Shown here: one piece after another, positions 9,401 to 22,939 of the stretch
Numbering within the stretch: position 1 is the first letter of the stretch
Layout: each line of letters starts with the position of its first letter
Origin: Patagioenas fasciata
Lineage: Eukaryota; Chordata; Aves; Columbiformes; Columbidae
DNA: 64,000 bases
Reading direction: 5' to 3'
NCBI RefSeq assembly: GCF_037038585.1
Contig: NC_092525.1
Coordinates: 2,148,969 to 2,212,968 of the forward strand
Position numbers and translations under genes: made by a program
The notes under the pieces: model-generated
The model's database searches: none
Told to the model about the DNA's origin: nothing
The model's input: only the letters and a program-made list of their open reading frames with translations

Positions 9401-10298
9401 GCCTTTTTTTGGGGGAATCTTGTGACTCACCGGAGCGTTTTCCACCATTGTCTTGCTGGATTTCTTGACACCGCTTGACCTGTTGGAGCGCTCTCCCTCA
9501 CAGTTCTCTTGCTGGATATCTTGGGACCTCTTGAACCACTGGGGAGCTCCCACCTGCCACCTTCTTACCGCATTTATTGAGACTTCCTGATCTGCTGGAT
9601 TGCTCTCCCCACCGGCCTTCCTCTTGCACTTTTTGGGGGAGTCTTCTTGACACGTCCGAGTGCTCTCCCTCACCCTCGTCTTGCCTCTAGTCAGGGCGCT
9701 CTTCTCCCGCTGGAACGCTCCTCCCCGCCATCCTATTGCCAGACTGAGAATTCTTGACCTGCCACAGTCCTGCCCCGCCATGCTCCTGCTTTCTGCCTGG
9801 GAAGTCACTTGAAGAACTGGAGCGCTCTCCCCCGCTGTCCTCTTGCCTTTCCTCAGTGGGATTTTGGCCTGCTAAAGAGCTCCTCCCTGTCGTCCTCTTG
9901 CTGGATTTCTCGGTACCTCTTGACCCACTGGGTCTCTCCTCCTGCCGTCCTTTTGCCTTTCCTTAGTACATTCTTGGTCTGCTGGAGTGCTCCCCCCCAC
10001 CATCCTCTTGCTGGATTTCTCGGGACCCCTTGTCCCATATAGGACATTCCCCCCCACCACCATCCTGGTGTGTTTTTTAGGAGAGTCTTGTGATCGACCA
10101 GAGCGCTCCCCCCTTGACATCCTCTTCCCCTTTTTCTGGGTGACTTTTGAACCACTGGTGAACTCTCCCCCATCATCCTCTTGCCACATATATTGAGACT
10201 TGTTGATCCGCCAGAGCGCTTCCCCCACTGTCCTCTTGCCAGATTTACTGATACCTCTTGTCCTGTCAGAGCGCTCCCTCTCGCAGTCCTCTTTGTTC
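6450..10298. repeat. 56-bp minisatellite tract L1/L2
   Basis: Continuous array of about 68 diverged 56-bp monomers. It contains a longer internal period: a block ending at 8,196 is repeated, imperfectly, ending at 9,808 (1,612 bp apart). A monomer at 7,524-7,553 contains 20 bases identical to a site at 5,918-5,938 outside the minisatellite. Confidence 0.9.
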
Positions 10299-13200
10299 AG
10301 TTTGTAGGGTAGGAGGGGGGATCTCTGATTACAGAAAGGTCCCTTTGTTCTAGGAGACATTCCCTTGCTCCATGCTTCAGGTTGCCCATCTTCCCTCTCA
10401 TTTTCAATATGCACGTCCATCACCTTCCTCCTCTTCTTTCTTGATCCCTCGACTCCCGCATGAACTCAAATCCTCTTTCTTGATCACTCTTTCTCGTAAG
10501 TTCACAACCTTACTTTCCTTTCTTGCTTTCGCCTTTGTGAGCTGCTCCACCCAAACCGAAATGCCCTGAAGACAGAAATACACCCACCCCAAGCCCGTAC
10601 AGTCACATAGGGGGTGAGTCCGCTCGCTGACGCATCCCCACATCCCACAGCAAGCCCACCTTGCCTTGGCCCCGGCCCCCCGCACAGGCCTTCCCACCAA
10701 CCCAGCCCCTCCGTAGCAGCACAGTTTCCCAGCATGCACCCCACAAAGACTTTCTTTGCCAGTCACCCCTGGCACTTACAGCAACACACCACATCAGCAT
10801 CAAGAGCCCTGGGAGTGGAGAGCTGGCCAGGCCCTCACCCCGGCAGGATCCTCTTCCCCCTCCTTTAGCTGATGGCAGACAGACAAGACACCTCCCAAGA
10901 GGTGTCCAGCCCTCTCTCTCAACCACTCATGAGTACAAAAGCCCAGCCTCTACTCACCCACCCCGCCTCCCAAAACCCCACCAGCAGCCCCTGGTCCCAG
11001 CTGAACAGCAGCCAGTGCTGAAGATCTGGCTCGTGTTGTCGGACACAACCTTCCCATGGATGTCTGGGCCCCTGAGCAGTTTCCAGGGGTGGGAGGGCGC
11101 AGTCCTGATTACAGGGAGGTCCCTGTCCCAAGGGGGACATTTTCTTCCTCCTCACTCCTGACTCGCAGCTCCATCACCTTCCTCCTCTTCTTTCTTGATC
11201 CCTCCTGACTCGCAGCTCTACCACCGTCATCTTCTTTCTTGATCCCTGTTGACTTGCAGATGCACTCCAATCCTCTTTCTTGATCGCTCTTCCTCGTAGG
11301 TTCACCACCTTCCTCTTCTTTCTTGCTTTCGCCTTTGTGAGCTGCTCCACCCAAACAGAGATGCACAGAAAACAAAAATATACCCACCCCAGGCCCGTAC
11401 AGTCACACGAGGGGGCGAGTCCGGTCGCTGACGCATCCCCACACCCCACCACAAGGCCACCTTGCCTTGGCCCCGGCCCCCCGCACAGGCCTTCCCACCA
11501 ACCCAGCCCCTCCGTAGCAGCACAGTTTCCCAGCATGCACCCCACAAAGACTTTCTTTGCCAGTCACCCCTGGCACTTACAGCAACACACCACACCAGCA
11601 TCAAGAGCCCTGGGAGTGGAGAGCTGGCCAGGCCCTCACCCCCACCCCGGCAGGATCCTCTTCCCCCTCCTTTACCTGCTGGCAGACAGACACCTCCCAA
11701 GGGATGACCACCCTGCTCCCTTAACTGCTCCCAAGTCCAAGAGCCCAGCCCCTGCTCACCACCCCCACCTCCCAAAACACAGCCAACAGCCCCTGCTCCC
11801 ATTTTACCACTTTACCCCCGAGCACGGTTTCTAGGGGTGGGAGGGGGACGCACTAATCACAGATCGTTCCCTGTGCTTAAGGATACATTCTCCTTCTCGC
11901 TGGCTCAGCCTGCCCATCTTCCTCCTCACTCTTGACTCGTAGCTCCATCACCTTTCTCCTCTTTTGTCCCCTCCTGACTCACAGGTCCACCACTGTCATC
12001 TTCTTTCTTGACTCTGCTTGACTCACAGGTGCGCTCCAGTCCTCTTTCGTGATCGCTCTTCTGTGTCAGTACACGGAAGACCGGGCACATGAGAAACTGC
12101 AAGAGTCAACAGCATGAGAACAAGCATTAGTGGAAAAATACAAGAACAAAGGACTGTATGCTATGTGATACATCAAGGACAGAGGAGTTGATGCAGGATT
12201 GATGCATCAAGGACAGAGGGACAGCTTGTGATAGACAAAAGAGGTGTTTATGGCAGTGACATTGGTGGGAACACAAAACACATCACTTATGTAATGACTA
12301 ACTTAGCTAATCAACAAATGCTTGAGCAAGCATCATAGCGAGTATAAACGCAAGCCTGAATTTGTAATAAACATCTCTCATTGCACCTTAAAAGAGAGTC
12401 CGTACCGCATTCGCTACAAATGGCGCCCTGGAACAGGGACTTTCAGCGTGCCTATAAAGGCAGTAGCCGCTCTGGTAGCGAAGCCCAATCGAACCAGGAA
12501 ACAGGACCGGGAACCAGGACAGTGCGCGCCCACCACCAACGAAAGGTGAGCGATTGGGAACCATGGGAGGGAAGTTATCCCTTAAGCAAAGACAAACCCT
12601 GGATGTCCTTCAACATGCGCTACAAACGCAAAATCAGGATGTATCAGGGGTCTGATTGGTGAGTTTATTACAATGGATTGCTAATCATGTGCTAGACTTT
12701 CCTACAACTGGTACATTTCAGTTGGAGACATGGCACAAAGATGAATGAGAATTATATGAACAGGTAACGACTGGAGATAAAGCTGCTTGCAAATATTCAT
12801 CTACTTGGGGAAAAATTATGACTACTAAGATACAGGATACAGGACTGATACATCAGGGACAGAGGGACAGCTTACTATAGAAAAAAATGCGTATATGGCA
12901 GTTACACCGCTCATGTAATGTCTAACTTAGCTAAAGAGCAAATGCTTGAGCAAGCATCATAGCGAGTATAAATGCAAACCTGAGTATGTAATAAATGTCT
13001 CTCATGGCACCTTACCGTGAGTCCACGCCAGATTCGCTACACTCTTCCTCATAGGTTCACCACCTTCCTCTCCTTCCTTGCTTTTCCTTTGCACGCTGCT
13101 CCACCTGAAGAGAAACACACAGAGGACTGAGCTACACCAGCCCAAGGGCACTACAATCAGACAGGGGCTGAGTCCGGGGGCTGACACCTCCCCACACCCC

Positions 13201-16200
13201 ACAACGAGCCCACCTTGCCTTAGCCCCGGCCCCTCGCACATGCCTTAGAGATATCATAGCTCAGTACAAATCCCCACAGTCCTCACCTGCTGTTTGGTGC
13301 TTGCGGAGGGTCACACTCCCTGTGCCCCAGGGCACTGGCCCTACACGGCCAAGCTCGGCAGCGGGACTGTCTGGAGCTGCCGCTGGCTGGTTCTCCAGCT
13401 TTAGGGTCACCCGCAGAAGCCCGTTCTCCTCAGCTCTGCACACCCATCCAGTTGCGCCGCCCAGGCAAAGTCAGCTTCACCCTCTGCTCTACACCTCACC
13501 TGCAAACAACCAACTCTTCAACTGACAACTGTCCAAAACCCACCGACAAACTCTCCACACCTCAGCCTTTCGTTTGCAACTGCTGCCTCTAGTGCATCTC
13601 ACAGACAAGCCTTCAAAATCCCCTCATCCTGCAATAACACTCCAGCACTGATCACCTGTGGGAACAACTACCACAATACCATGCAAACACCAACCAGTTC
13701 TGGCACGGAAATATCACTTTCTCCTCAAGATTCCACCCTACACCAACTGCTGACAAACACACGCTGTCCTCACCAAAGCCAAACGCTGCAACAACCAGCG
13801 ACAACTCAAATTTGCGTGGGCGGTGCAAAATTGCAGGGGTGAGCTAACGCAGAGCTGGGCTTGAAAGCTGCAGAGTGTGCACCCTGTGGTATAACGTGGC
13901 GAGCTACTGCCATTCTGCCTTCTCCCTGGGAGAAGCGCGTGAGCAGAGGCTGCTTCAAGGCACGATGGGAAGGGTTTGGTTCTCCGGGTCTCTCAGGGCG
14001 AGAGCGATAAATGTGATCTGTGTCGTGGCGCAGGAACTTCCCGTACACTTGCTCCTCCATTCGGTCTCGGGTGCTGCAAGAGAGGGAGCGAGAGATTCAG
14101 GGCAAGATTGACAACCTCGGCGTCCCCGTCCCAGCCACGGGTCACCCAAACCTGCAGACATCCCGGGAGGCCCCCTAAGATTTACACTCCCCTATGCCCC
14201 ACCCTTGAAGCCTGGACATCGCCAGAACCATAGAGCAAGTATTTCTTGAGGAGGCACCCAAAGGGTCCGTGTTCTCTTTCAGGCAGATGCTAGCGCAAGA
14301 TTGCAAATCATCTCACAGCTACCAGGAAGGTAAAAAATAACGTCTTGAAATGGGAAAGGAACACGTATTGTTTCTCTTCATCACCTCCCTCATTGCCACG
14401 TTATCAAGGTCTCCCGCAATGTTCCACAGGAAACTTGAAGCTTGGAATTCCTGGTATTCTGAACCTGGGCAAGAAAGGAAGAAAAGCATGAGACTGATCA
14501 TAAAGAGGGTGGCTGCTCGTAACATGGAAAGAGCAGTAACAAGGTAAAAAGATATCACTTTTCCTTAGAGAGCTCTCAAAGCTGCCTGTTAAGGACAAGA
14601 AAAACAAACTTGTGACGGACCATTACTTAAAATCCAAGGCCCAGGAAGCGATCTAATGTACATTGAAACGCGGGCCACGAGACAGTGGAAGTGCCACGAG
14701 CTGAGACTGAAGGGACAGAGGATGAATTTCCAAAGAAGTTTAGGTTTCGATGTCAAAACGGAAAATTCTACGTCATTAAAATATAATGCAAAAGTCAGTG
14801 TAAAATCAAGGAAGGCAACGACTCCAAATGAACTCCCAGGCGCTTCAGTCACTCAGCAGATCAAAAATGCGGATCATTTCTCACCTGCCCACCTCCCAAA
14901 CCCCAGCCTATGTCCCCTGCTTCCAGCTTACCTGAGCCCAGATTAAAGGAGGATTTCAGAGGCCATGCCAAGTTCTGCTGCTCCTCGTTCGGGTTGCCAG
15001 TCTTCCTCCTCGCTCTGGAATTGCAGGTCAACCGCCTTCCTGTTCTTCTTTGATTGACGCTGAGCTGCCGCGTTACCCGCTGCCGTCTGAGCGGATCTCG
15101 GGGAGCCTCTGGAACCGCCAGAGCGCTCCCCCCACCAACATTCTCTTGCCTTGTTTTCGGGGTTCCTCTTCACCAGCTGAGGCGCCCTCCCACCCCCCGC
15201 CGCCCTCTTACCTTTTTCTAGAGGTCTCTTGAGCCACCAGCAAGCTCCCCCGCACCTTCCCTCAGCGATCTTGGCCCGACAGAGGCCTGCCCCTCGTCAG
15301 CCTCCTCCCCTTTTCCTGGGTGCTGCCTGAACCACTGGTGGGCTCCCCTCCACCATCCTCTCGTCCTTTGTAGGGGAGTCTCGTGACTCACCAGAGCGCT
15401 CTCCGCCGTTGCCTTGCTGGGGTTATTGACACTGCTTGACTTGCCAGAGCGCTCCCCCTCGCAGTTCTCTTGTTGGATTTCTTGGGACCTTTTGAACCAT
15501 TGGAACAACGGGAATGCTCCCCCCCACTGTGACCTTGCCTTTTCAAGATCTTCAGTGCGATCTTGACGTGCTGGAGCACTTCCCCGCGCCGTCCTCTTGC
15601 CTTTTACTGGGGAGTCTCTTGAATATCCACAGCACTCCCCCCTGCCATCCTTTACCAGATTTTTTGACACTTCTTGACATCTCGGAGTGCTCTCACTCAC
15701 CCTTGTCTTGCCTATTTTCAGGGCGCTCCTGTCCCGCTGGATGCTCCTCCCTGCTGTCCTATTGCCAGATTGAGAATTCTCGACCTGTCCCAGCGCTACC
15801 CACCGTCCTTCTGCCTTCTACCTGGGAAGTCACTTGAAGAACTGGAGCACTCCCCCCTGCTGTCCTCTTGCCTTTCTTCACTGAGATTTTGGCCTGCCAG
15901 AGCACTCCTCCCTGTTGTCCTCTCACTGGATTTCTTGGGACCTCTTGACCCACTGGGTCTCTCCTCCTGCTGTCCTTTTGCCTTTCTTTAGTACAATCTC
16001 AGCCTGCTGGAGCGCTCCCCCTCGCCGTCCTCCTGCTGGATTTCTTGGAACCTCTTGACCCCTTAGGGCGTTCCCCCTGCCACCCTCTTGTGGTTTTTGG
16101 GGGAGTCTTGTGATCAACCAGGCCGTTTCCCCCCACCATCCTCTTCCCCTTTTTTTCCTGGGTGCTTCTTGATCCACCAGAGTGCTCTCAAAGCTGCCTG

Positions 16201-17318
16201 TTACCATCCTCTAACCATTCTCTTGCCTTTTTTGGTGGAGTCTTGTGACTCACCGGAGCGTTCTCCACCATTGTCTTGCTGGATTTGTTGACATCGCTTG
16301 ACCTGCCGGAGCGCTCCCCCTCACAGTTCTCTTCCTGGATATCTTGGGACATTTTGAACCACTGGGGGGCTCCCACCCGCCATCCTCTTACCGCATTTAT
16401 TGAGACGTCCTGATCTGCCAGAGCGTTCCCCCTCGCCGTCCTTTTGCTGGATTTCTTGGGATGCCTTAAACAACTGTGGGGCTCCCACCCACCATCCTCT
16501 AACCGCATTTATCGAGATTTCCTGATCTGCTGGAGCGCTCCCCCTTGCCGTCCTCTTGCTGGATTTCTTGGGATCTCTTGGACCACTGGGGGGGCTCCCA
16601 CCCGCCATCCTCTTACCGCATTTATTGAGACTTCCTGATCTGCTGGATTGCTCTCCCCCTGGCCTTCCTCTTGCACTTTTTTGGGGGAGTCTTCTTCACA
16701 CATCCGAGCGCTCTCCCTCACCCTTGTCTTGCCTCTAGTCAGGGCGCTCTTCTCCCGCTGGAACGCTCCTCCCCGCCATCCTATTGCCAGACTGAGAATT
16801 CTTGACCTGCCGCAGTCCTGCCCCGCCATGCTCCTGCCTTCTGCCTGGGAAGTCACTTGAAGAACTGGAGCGCTCTCCCCCGCTGTCCTCTTGCCTTTCC
16901 TCAGTGGGATTTTGGCCTGCTAAAGAGCTCCTCCCTGTCGTCCTCTTGCTGGATTTCTTGGGACTTCTTGACCCATTAGGGCGTTCCCCCTGCCACCCTC
17001 TTGTGGTTTTTGGGGGAGTCTTGTGACCAACCAGGCCGTTTCCCCCCACCATCCTCTTCCCCTTTTCCTGGGTGCTTCTTGATCCACCAGAGTGCTCCCC
17101 TGCACCATTCTTTTGCCTTTTTTGGGAGAGTCTTGTGACTCGCCGGAGAGTTCTCCACCATTGTCTTGCTGGATTTCTTGACATCGCTTGACCTGCCGGA
17201 GCGCTCCCCCTCGCAGTTCTCTTGCTGGATTTCTTGGGACGTCTTAAACAACTGAGGGGCTCACACCCACCATCCTCTAACTGCATTTATCCAGATTTCC
17301 TGATCTGCCGGAGCGCTC
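8659..17318. repeat. Macrosatellite unit L2
   Basis: This is a complete copy, 8,660 bp, 2 bp longer than L1. Visible differences include three added T in the run near 16,147 and one missing C near 15,800. All sub-elements lie at L1 position plus 8,658 up to those indels. Confidence 0.93.
12062..13041 (+). mobile_element. Array ERV, copy 2
   Basis: Same ends, same CTCTTC duplication, same internal deletion and same gag stops as copy 1, offset 8,658. Like copy 1 it has G in GATGCAGG near 12,192, where the other three copies have A. Confidence 0.9.
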
Positions 17319-18958
17319 GCCCCTGCTGTCCTCTTGCTGGGTTTCTTGGGACCTCTTGACCCACACGAGCTCTCCTCCCCACCGTCTTCTTGCCGGACTT
17401 ATTGAGACTTCTTGACCCGCCAGAGTGTTCCCCCTCATCACCCTCCTGCCTTTTTCTGGGGATTCTCTTCAACAACTGAAGAGCTCCCCCGCACTGTCCT
17501 CTTCCCTTTTTTCTGGGTGATTCGTGAATCACCGGTGAGCTTCTCCTTACCACCCTCTTGGGCTTTTTTCAGAGCAACCTTGACCCATCAGAGCACCCCC
17601 TCACCGTCCTCTTGCCAGATGTACTGAGGGTTCTTCATCTGCCACAGCGCTCCCCCACGCCGTCCTCTTCCTGGATTTCCTGGAACCTTGTGAACCACTG
17701 GGGGGCTCCCACCCACCATCCTTTTACCGCATTTATTGAGACGTCCTGATCTGCCAGAGCGCTCCCCCTCGCCGCCCTCTTGCTGGATTTCTTGGGACCT
17801 CTTGAACCACTGGGGGCCTCCCACCCACCATGCTCTTACTGCATTTACTGAGACTTCCTGATCTGCTGGAGCGCTCCCCCTCGCCGTCCTCTTGCTGGAT
17901 TTCTTGGGTCCTCTTGACCCATTAGGGCGTTCCCCCTGCCACCCTCTTGTGTTTTCTGGGGGAGTCTTGTGACCAACCAGAGTGCTCCCCCCCACCATCT
18001 TCTTCCCCTTTTCCTGGGTGCTTCTTGATCCACCAGAGTGCTCCCCTGCACCATTCTCTTGCCTTTTTTTGGGGGAATCTTGTGACTCACCGGAGCGTTT
18101 TCCACCATTGTCTTGCTGGATTTCTTGACACCGCTTGACCTGTTGGAGCGCTCTCCCTCACAGTTCTCTTGCTGGATATCTTGGGACCTCTTGAACCACT
18201 GGGGAGCTCCCACCTGCCACCTTCTTACCGCATTTATTGAGACTTCCTGATCTGCTGGATTGCTCTCCCCACCGGCCTTCCTCTTGCACTTTTTGGGGGA
18301 GTCTTCTTGACACGTCCGAGTGCTCTCCCTCACCCTCGTCTTGCCTCTAGTCAGGGCGCTCTTCTCCCGCTGGAACGCTCCTCCCCGCCATCCTATTGCC
18401 AGACTGAGAATTCTTGACCTGCCACAGTCCTGCCCCGCCATGCTCCTGCTTTCTGCCTGGGAAGTCACTTGAAGAACTGGAGCGCTCTCCCCCGCTGTCC
18501 TCTTGCCTTTCCTCAGTGGGATTTTGGCCTGCTAAAGAGCTCCTCCCTGTCGTCCTCTTGCTGGATTTCTCGGTACCTCTTGACCCACTGGGTCTCTCCT
18601 CCTGCCGTCCTTTTGCCTTTCCTTAGTACATTCTTGGTCTGCTGGAGTGCTCCCCCCCACCATCCTCTTGCTGGATTTCTCGGGACCCCTTGTCCCATAT
18701 AGGACATTCCCCCCCACCACCATCCTGGTGTGTTTTTTAGGAGAGTCTTGTGATCGACCAGAGCGCTCCCCCCTTGACATCCTCTTCCCCTTTTTCTGGG
18801 TGACTTTTGAACCACTGGTGAACTCTCCCCCATCATCCTCTTGCCACATATATTGAGACTTGTTGATCCGCCAGAGCGCTTCCCCCACTGTCCTCTTGCC
18901 AGATTTACTGATACCTCTTGTCCTGTCAGAGCGCTCCCTCTCGCAGTCCTCTTTGTTC
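15108..18958. repeat. 56-bp minisatellite tract L2/L3
   Basis: Counterpart of 6,450-10,298 with the same monomer order and the same 1,612-bp internal spacing (16,856 to 18,468). Confidence 0.9.
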
Positions 18959-20721
18959 AGTTTGTAGGGTAGGAGGGGGGATCTCTGATTACAGAAAGGT
19001 CCCTTTGTTCTAGGAGACATTCCCTTGCTCCATGCTTCAGGTTGCCCATCTTCCCTCTCATTTTCAATATGCACGTCCATCACCTTCCTCCTCTTCTTTC
19101 TTGATCCCTCGACTCCCGGATGAACTCAAATCCTCTTTCTTGATCACTCTTTCTCGTAAGTTCACAACCTTACTTTCCTTTCTTGCTTTCGCCTTTGTGA
19201 GCTGCTCCACCCAAACCGAAATGCCCTGAAGACAGAAATACACCCACCCCAAGCCCGTACAGTCACATAGGGGGTGAGTCCGCTCGCTGACGCATCCCCA
19301 CATCCCACAGCAAGCCCACCTTGCCTTGGCCCCGGCCCCCCGCACAGGCCTTCCCACCAACCCAGCCCCTCCGTAGCAGCACAGTTTCCCAGCATGCACC
19401 CCACAAAGACTTTCTTTGCCAGTCACCCCTGGCACTTACAGCAACACACCACATCAGCATCAAGAGCCCTGGGAGTGGAGAGCTGGCCAGGCCCTCACCC
19501 CGGCAGGATCCTCTTCCCCCTCCTTTAGCTGATGGCAGACAGACAAGACACCTCCCAAGAGGTGTCCAGCCCTCTCTCTCAACCACTCATGAGTACAAAA
19601 GCCCAGCCTCTACTCACCCACCCCGCCTCCCAAAACCCCACCAGCAGCCCCTGGTCCCAGCTGAACAGCAGCCAGTGCTGAAGATCTGGCTCGTGTTGTC
19701 GGACACAACCTTCCCATGGATGTCTGGGCCCCTGAGCAGTTTCCAGGGGTGGGAGGGCGCAGTCCTGATTACAGGGAGGTCCCTGTCCCAAGGGGGACAT
19801 TTTCTTCCTCCTCACTCCTGACTCGCAGCTCCATCACCTTCCTCCTCTTCTTTCTTGATCCCTCCTGACTCGCAGCTCTACCACCGTCATCTTCTTTCTT
19901 GATCCCTGTTGACTTGCAGATGCACTCCAATCCTCTTTCTTGATCGCTCTTCCTCGTAGGTTCACCACCTTCCTCTTCTTTCTTGCTTTCGCCTTTGTGA
20001 GCTGCTCCACCCAAACAGAGATGCACAGAAAACAAAAATATACCCACCCCAGGCCCGTACAGTCACACGAGGGGGCGAGTCCGGTCGCTGACGCATCCCC
20101 ACACCCCACCACAAGGCCACCTTGCCTTGGCCCCGGCCCCCCGCACAGGCCTTCCCACCAACCCAGCCCCTCCGTAGCAGCACAGTTTCCCAGCATGCAC
20201 CCCACAAAGACTTTCTTTGCCAGTCACCCCTGGCACTTACAGCAACACACCACACCAGCATCAAGAGCCCTGGGAGTGGAGAGCTGGCCAGGCCCTCACC
20301 CCCACCCCGGCAGGATCCTCTTCCCCCTCCTTTACCTGCTGGCAGACAGACACCTCCCAAGGGATGACCACCCTGCTCCCTTAACTGCTCCCAAGTCCAA
20401 GAGCCCAGCCCCTGCTCACCACCCCCACCTCCCAAAACACAGCCAACAGCCCCTGCTCCCATTTTACCACTTTACCCCCGAGCACGGTTTCTAGGGGTGG
20501 GAGGGGGACGCACTAATCACAGATCGTTCCCTGTGCTTAAGGATACATTCTCCTTCTCGCTGGCTCAGCCTGCCCATCTTCCTCCTCACTCTTGACTCGT
20601 AGCTCCATCACCTTTCTCCTCTTTTGTCCCCTCCTGACTCACAGGTCCACCACTGTCATCTTCTTTCTTGACTCTGCTTGACTCACAGGTGCGCTCCAGT
20701 CCTCTTTCGTGATCGCTCTTC

Positions 20722-21701
20722 TGTGTCAGTACACGGAAGACCGGGCACATGAGAAACTGCAAGAGTCAACAGCATGAGAACAAGCATTAGTGGAAAAATA
20801 CAAGAACAAAGGACTGTATGCTATGTGATACATCAAGGACAGAGGAGTTGATACAGGATTGATGCATCAAGGACAGAGGGACAGCTTGTGATAGACAAAA
20901 AAGGTGTTTATGGCAGTGACATTGGTGGGAACACAAAACACATCACTTATGTAATGACTAACTTAGCTAATCAACAAATGCTTGAGCAAGTATCATAGCG
21001 AGTATAAACGCAAGCCTGAATTTGTAATAAACATCTCTCATTGCACCTTAAAAGAGAGTCCGTACCGCATTCGCTACAAATGGCGCCCTGGAACAGGGAC
21101 TTTCAGCGTGCCTATAAAGGCAGTAGCCGCTCTGGTAGCGAAGCCCAATCGAACCAGGAAACAGGACCGGGAACCAGGACAGTGCGCGCCCACCACCAAC
21201 GAAAGGTGAGCGATTGGGAACCATGGGAGGGAAGTTATCCCTTAAGCAAAGACAAACCCTGGATGTCCTTCAACATGCGCTACAAACGCAAAATCAGGAT
21301 GTATCAGGGGTCTGATTGGTGAGTTTATTACAATGGATTGCTAATCATGTGCTAGACTTTCCTACAACTGGTACATTTCAGTTGGAGACATGGCACAAAG
21401 ATGAATGAGAATTATATGAACAGGTAACGACTGGAGATAAAGCTGCTTGCAAATATTCATCTACTTGGGGAAAAATTATGACTACTAAGATACAGGATAC
21501 AGGACTGATACATCAGGGACAGAGGGACAGCTTACTATAGAAAAAAATGCGTATATGGCAGTTACATCGCTCATGTAATGTCTAACTTAGCTAAAGAGCA
21601 AATGCTTGAGCAAGCATCATAGCGAGTATAAATGCAAACCTGAGTTTGTAATAAATGTCTCCCATGGCACCTTACCGTGAGTCCACGCCAGATTCGCTAC
21701 A
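20722..21701 (+). mobile_element. Array ERV, copy 3
   Basis: Same insertion as copy 1, offset 17,318. It shares GATACAGG (20,851) and a T in CAAGTATCAT (about 20,991) with the right-block copies, so it groups with them rather than with copies 1 and 2. Confidence 0.9.
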
Positions 21702-22465
21702 CTCTTCCTCATAGGTTCACCACCTTCCTCTCCTTCCTTGCTTTTCCTTTGCACGCTGCTCCACCTGAAGAGAAACACACAGAGGACTGAGCTACACCAG
21801 CCCAAGGGCACTACAATCAGACAGGGGCTGAGTCCGGGGGCTGACACCTCCCCACACCCCACAACGAGCCCACCTTGCCTTGGCCCCGGCCCCTCGCACA
21901 TGCCTTAGAGATATCATAGCTCAGTACAAATCCCCACAGTCCTCACCTGCTGTTTGGTGCTTGCGGAGGGTCACACTCCCTGTGCCCCAGGGCACTGGCC
22001 CTACACGGCCAAGCTCGGCAGCGGGACTGTCTGGAGCTGCCGCTGGCTGGTTCTCCAGCTTTAGGGTCACCCGCAGAAGCCCGCTCTCCTCAGCTCTGCA
22101 CACCCATCCAGTTGCGCCGCCCAGGCAAAGTCAGCTTCACCCTCTGCTCTACACCTCACCTGCAAACAACCAACTCTTCAACTGACAACTGTCCAAAACC
22201 CACCGACAAACTCTCCACACCTCAGCCTTTCGTTTGCAACTGCTGCCTCTAGTGCATCTCACAGGCAAGCCTTCAAAATCCCCTCATCCTGCAATAATAC
22301 TCCAGCACTGATCACCTGCGGGAACAACTACCACAATACCATGCAAACACCAACCAGTTCTGGCACGGAAATATCACTTTCTCCTCAAAATTCCACCCTA
22401 CACCAACTGCTGACAAACACACGCTGTCCTCACCAAAGCCAAACGCTGCAACAACCAGCGACAAC

Positions 22466-22731
22466 TCAAATTTGCGTGGGCGGTGCAAAATTGCAGGGGT
22501 GAGCTAACGCAGAGCTGGGCTTGAAAGCTGCAGAGTGTACACCCTGTTGTTTAACGTGGCGAGTCACTCCCATTCTGCCTTCTCCCTGGGAGAAGCGCAT
22601 GAGCAGAGGTTGCTTCAAGGCACGATGAGAACGGTTCGGTTCTCCGGGTCTCGGAGGGTGAGAGTAATAAATGTGGTCTGTGTCGTGGCGCAGGAACTTC
22701 CCATCCACTTGCTTCTCCATTCAGTCTGGTG
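22466..22731 (-). CDS. Diverged edge copy of the 5,150-5,415 exon-like segment
   Basis: Same acceptor context (pyrimidine-rich, ending TTGCAG, just above 22,731). The ATG frame differs from the array version at roughly one residue in six (for example YYSHPPRP in place of YRSRPERP) yet keeps no stop. The CpG island at 23.5-24.3 kb lies upstream on this strand, so this copy is the one best placed to be transcribed from a real promoter. Confidence 0.35.
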
Positions 22732-22849
22732 CTGCAAGAGAAGGAGAGAAAGAAAAAGTTAGGACCGAGTTAACAACCTCATCATCCCTGACCCATAATC
22801 TGCAGGAATCCTAGGAGGCCTGATATAATTTTGCTCATCTCCCTGTCTT

Positions 22850-22935
22850 TGCTGGAATACTTTACTGTAGAAATTTCTGTCATCAACATTCTCTTAACCG
22901 ATCTGATGTGTTCATAGTTCCTAGCCCAGCATCCT
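22850..22935. other. Junction of array and single-copy centre
   Basis: Similarity to the unit is lost here. I see no feature. Confidence 0.5.
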
Positions 22936-22939
22936 TTCC

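Larger units (their letters stand above)
1..22850. repeat. Left macrosatellite block, 2.6 units of about 8.66 kb
   Basis: Position 1 recurs at 8,659 and at 17,319, and every landmark I checked keeps those offsets (8,658 and 17,318). Copies differ by scattered single bases and short homopolymer indels. The third copy stops inside the unit: similarity to the repeat weakens from about 22,540 and ends near 22,850. The unit is compound: 56-bp minisatellite, 0.75-kb cassettes, a gutted ERV, then low-copy sequence with minus-strand exon-like segments. All units are head to tail. The window starts inside the array, so its left limit is unknown. Confidence 0.96.
17319..22850. repeat. Macrosatellite unit L3, truncated and diverged at its right end
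   Basis: It follows L1 at offset 17,318 up to about 22,540. After that it carries many substitutions and small indels (for example near 22,553, 22,620 and 22,730) and fades out by 22,850. It is the edge copy facing the single-copy centre. Confidence 0.9.

Noticed and set aside
6450-10298. CRISPR-like array of regularly spaced repeats
   Set aside because: Monomers are contiguous and diverged, with no unique spacers and no cas genes, in a vertebrate context.
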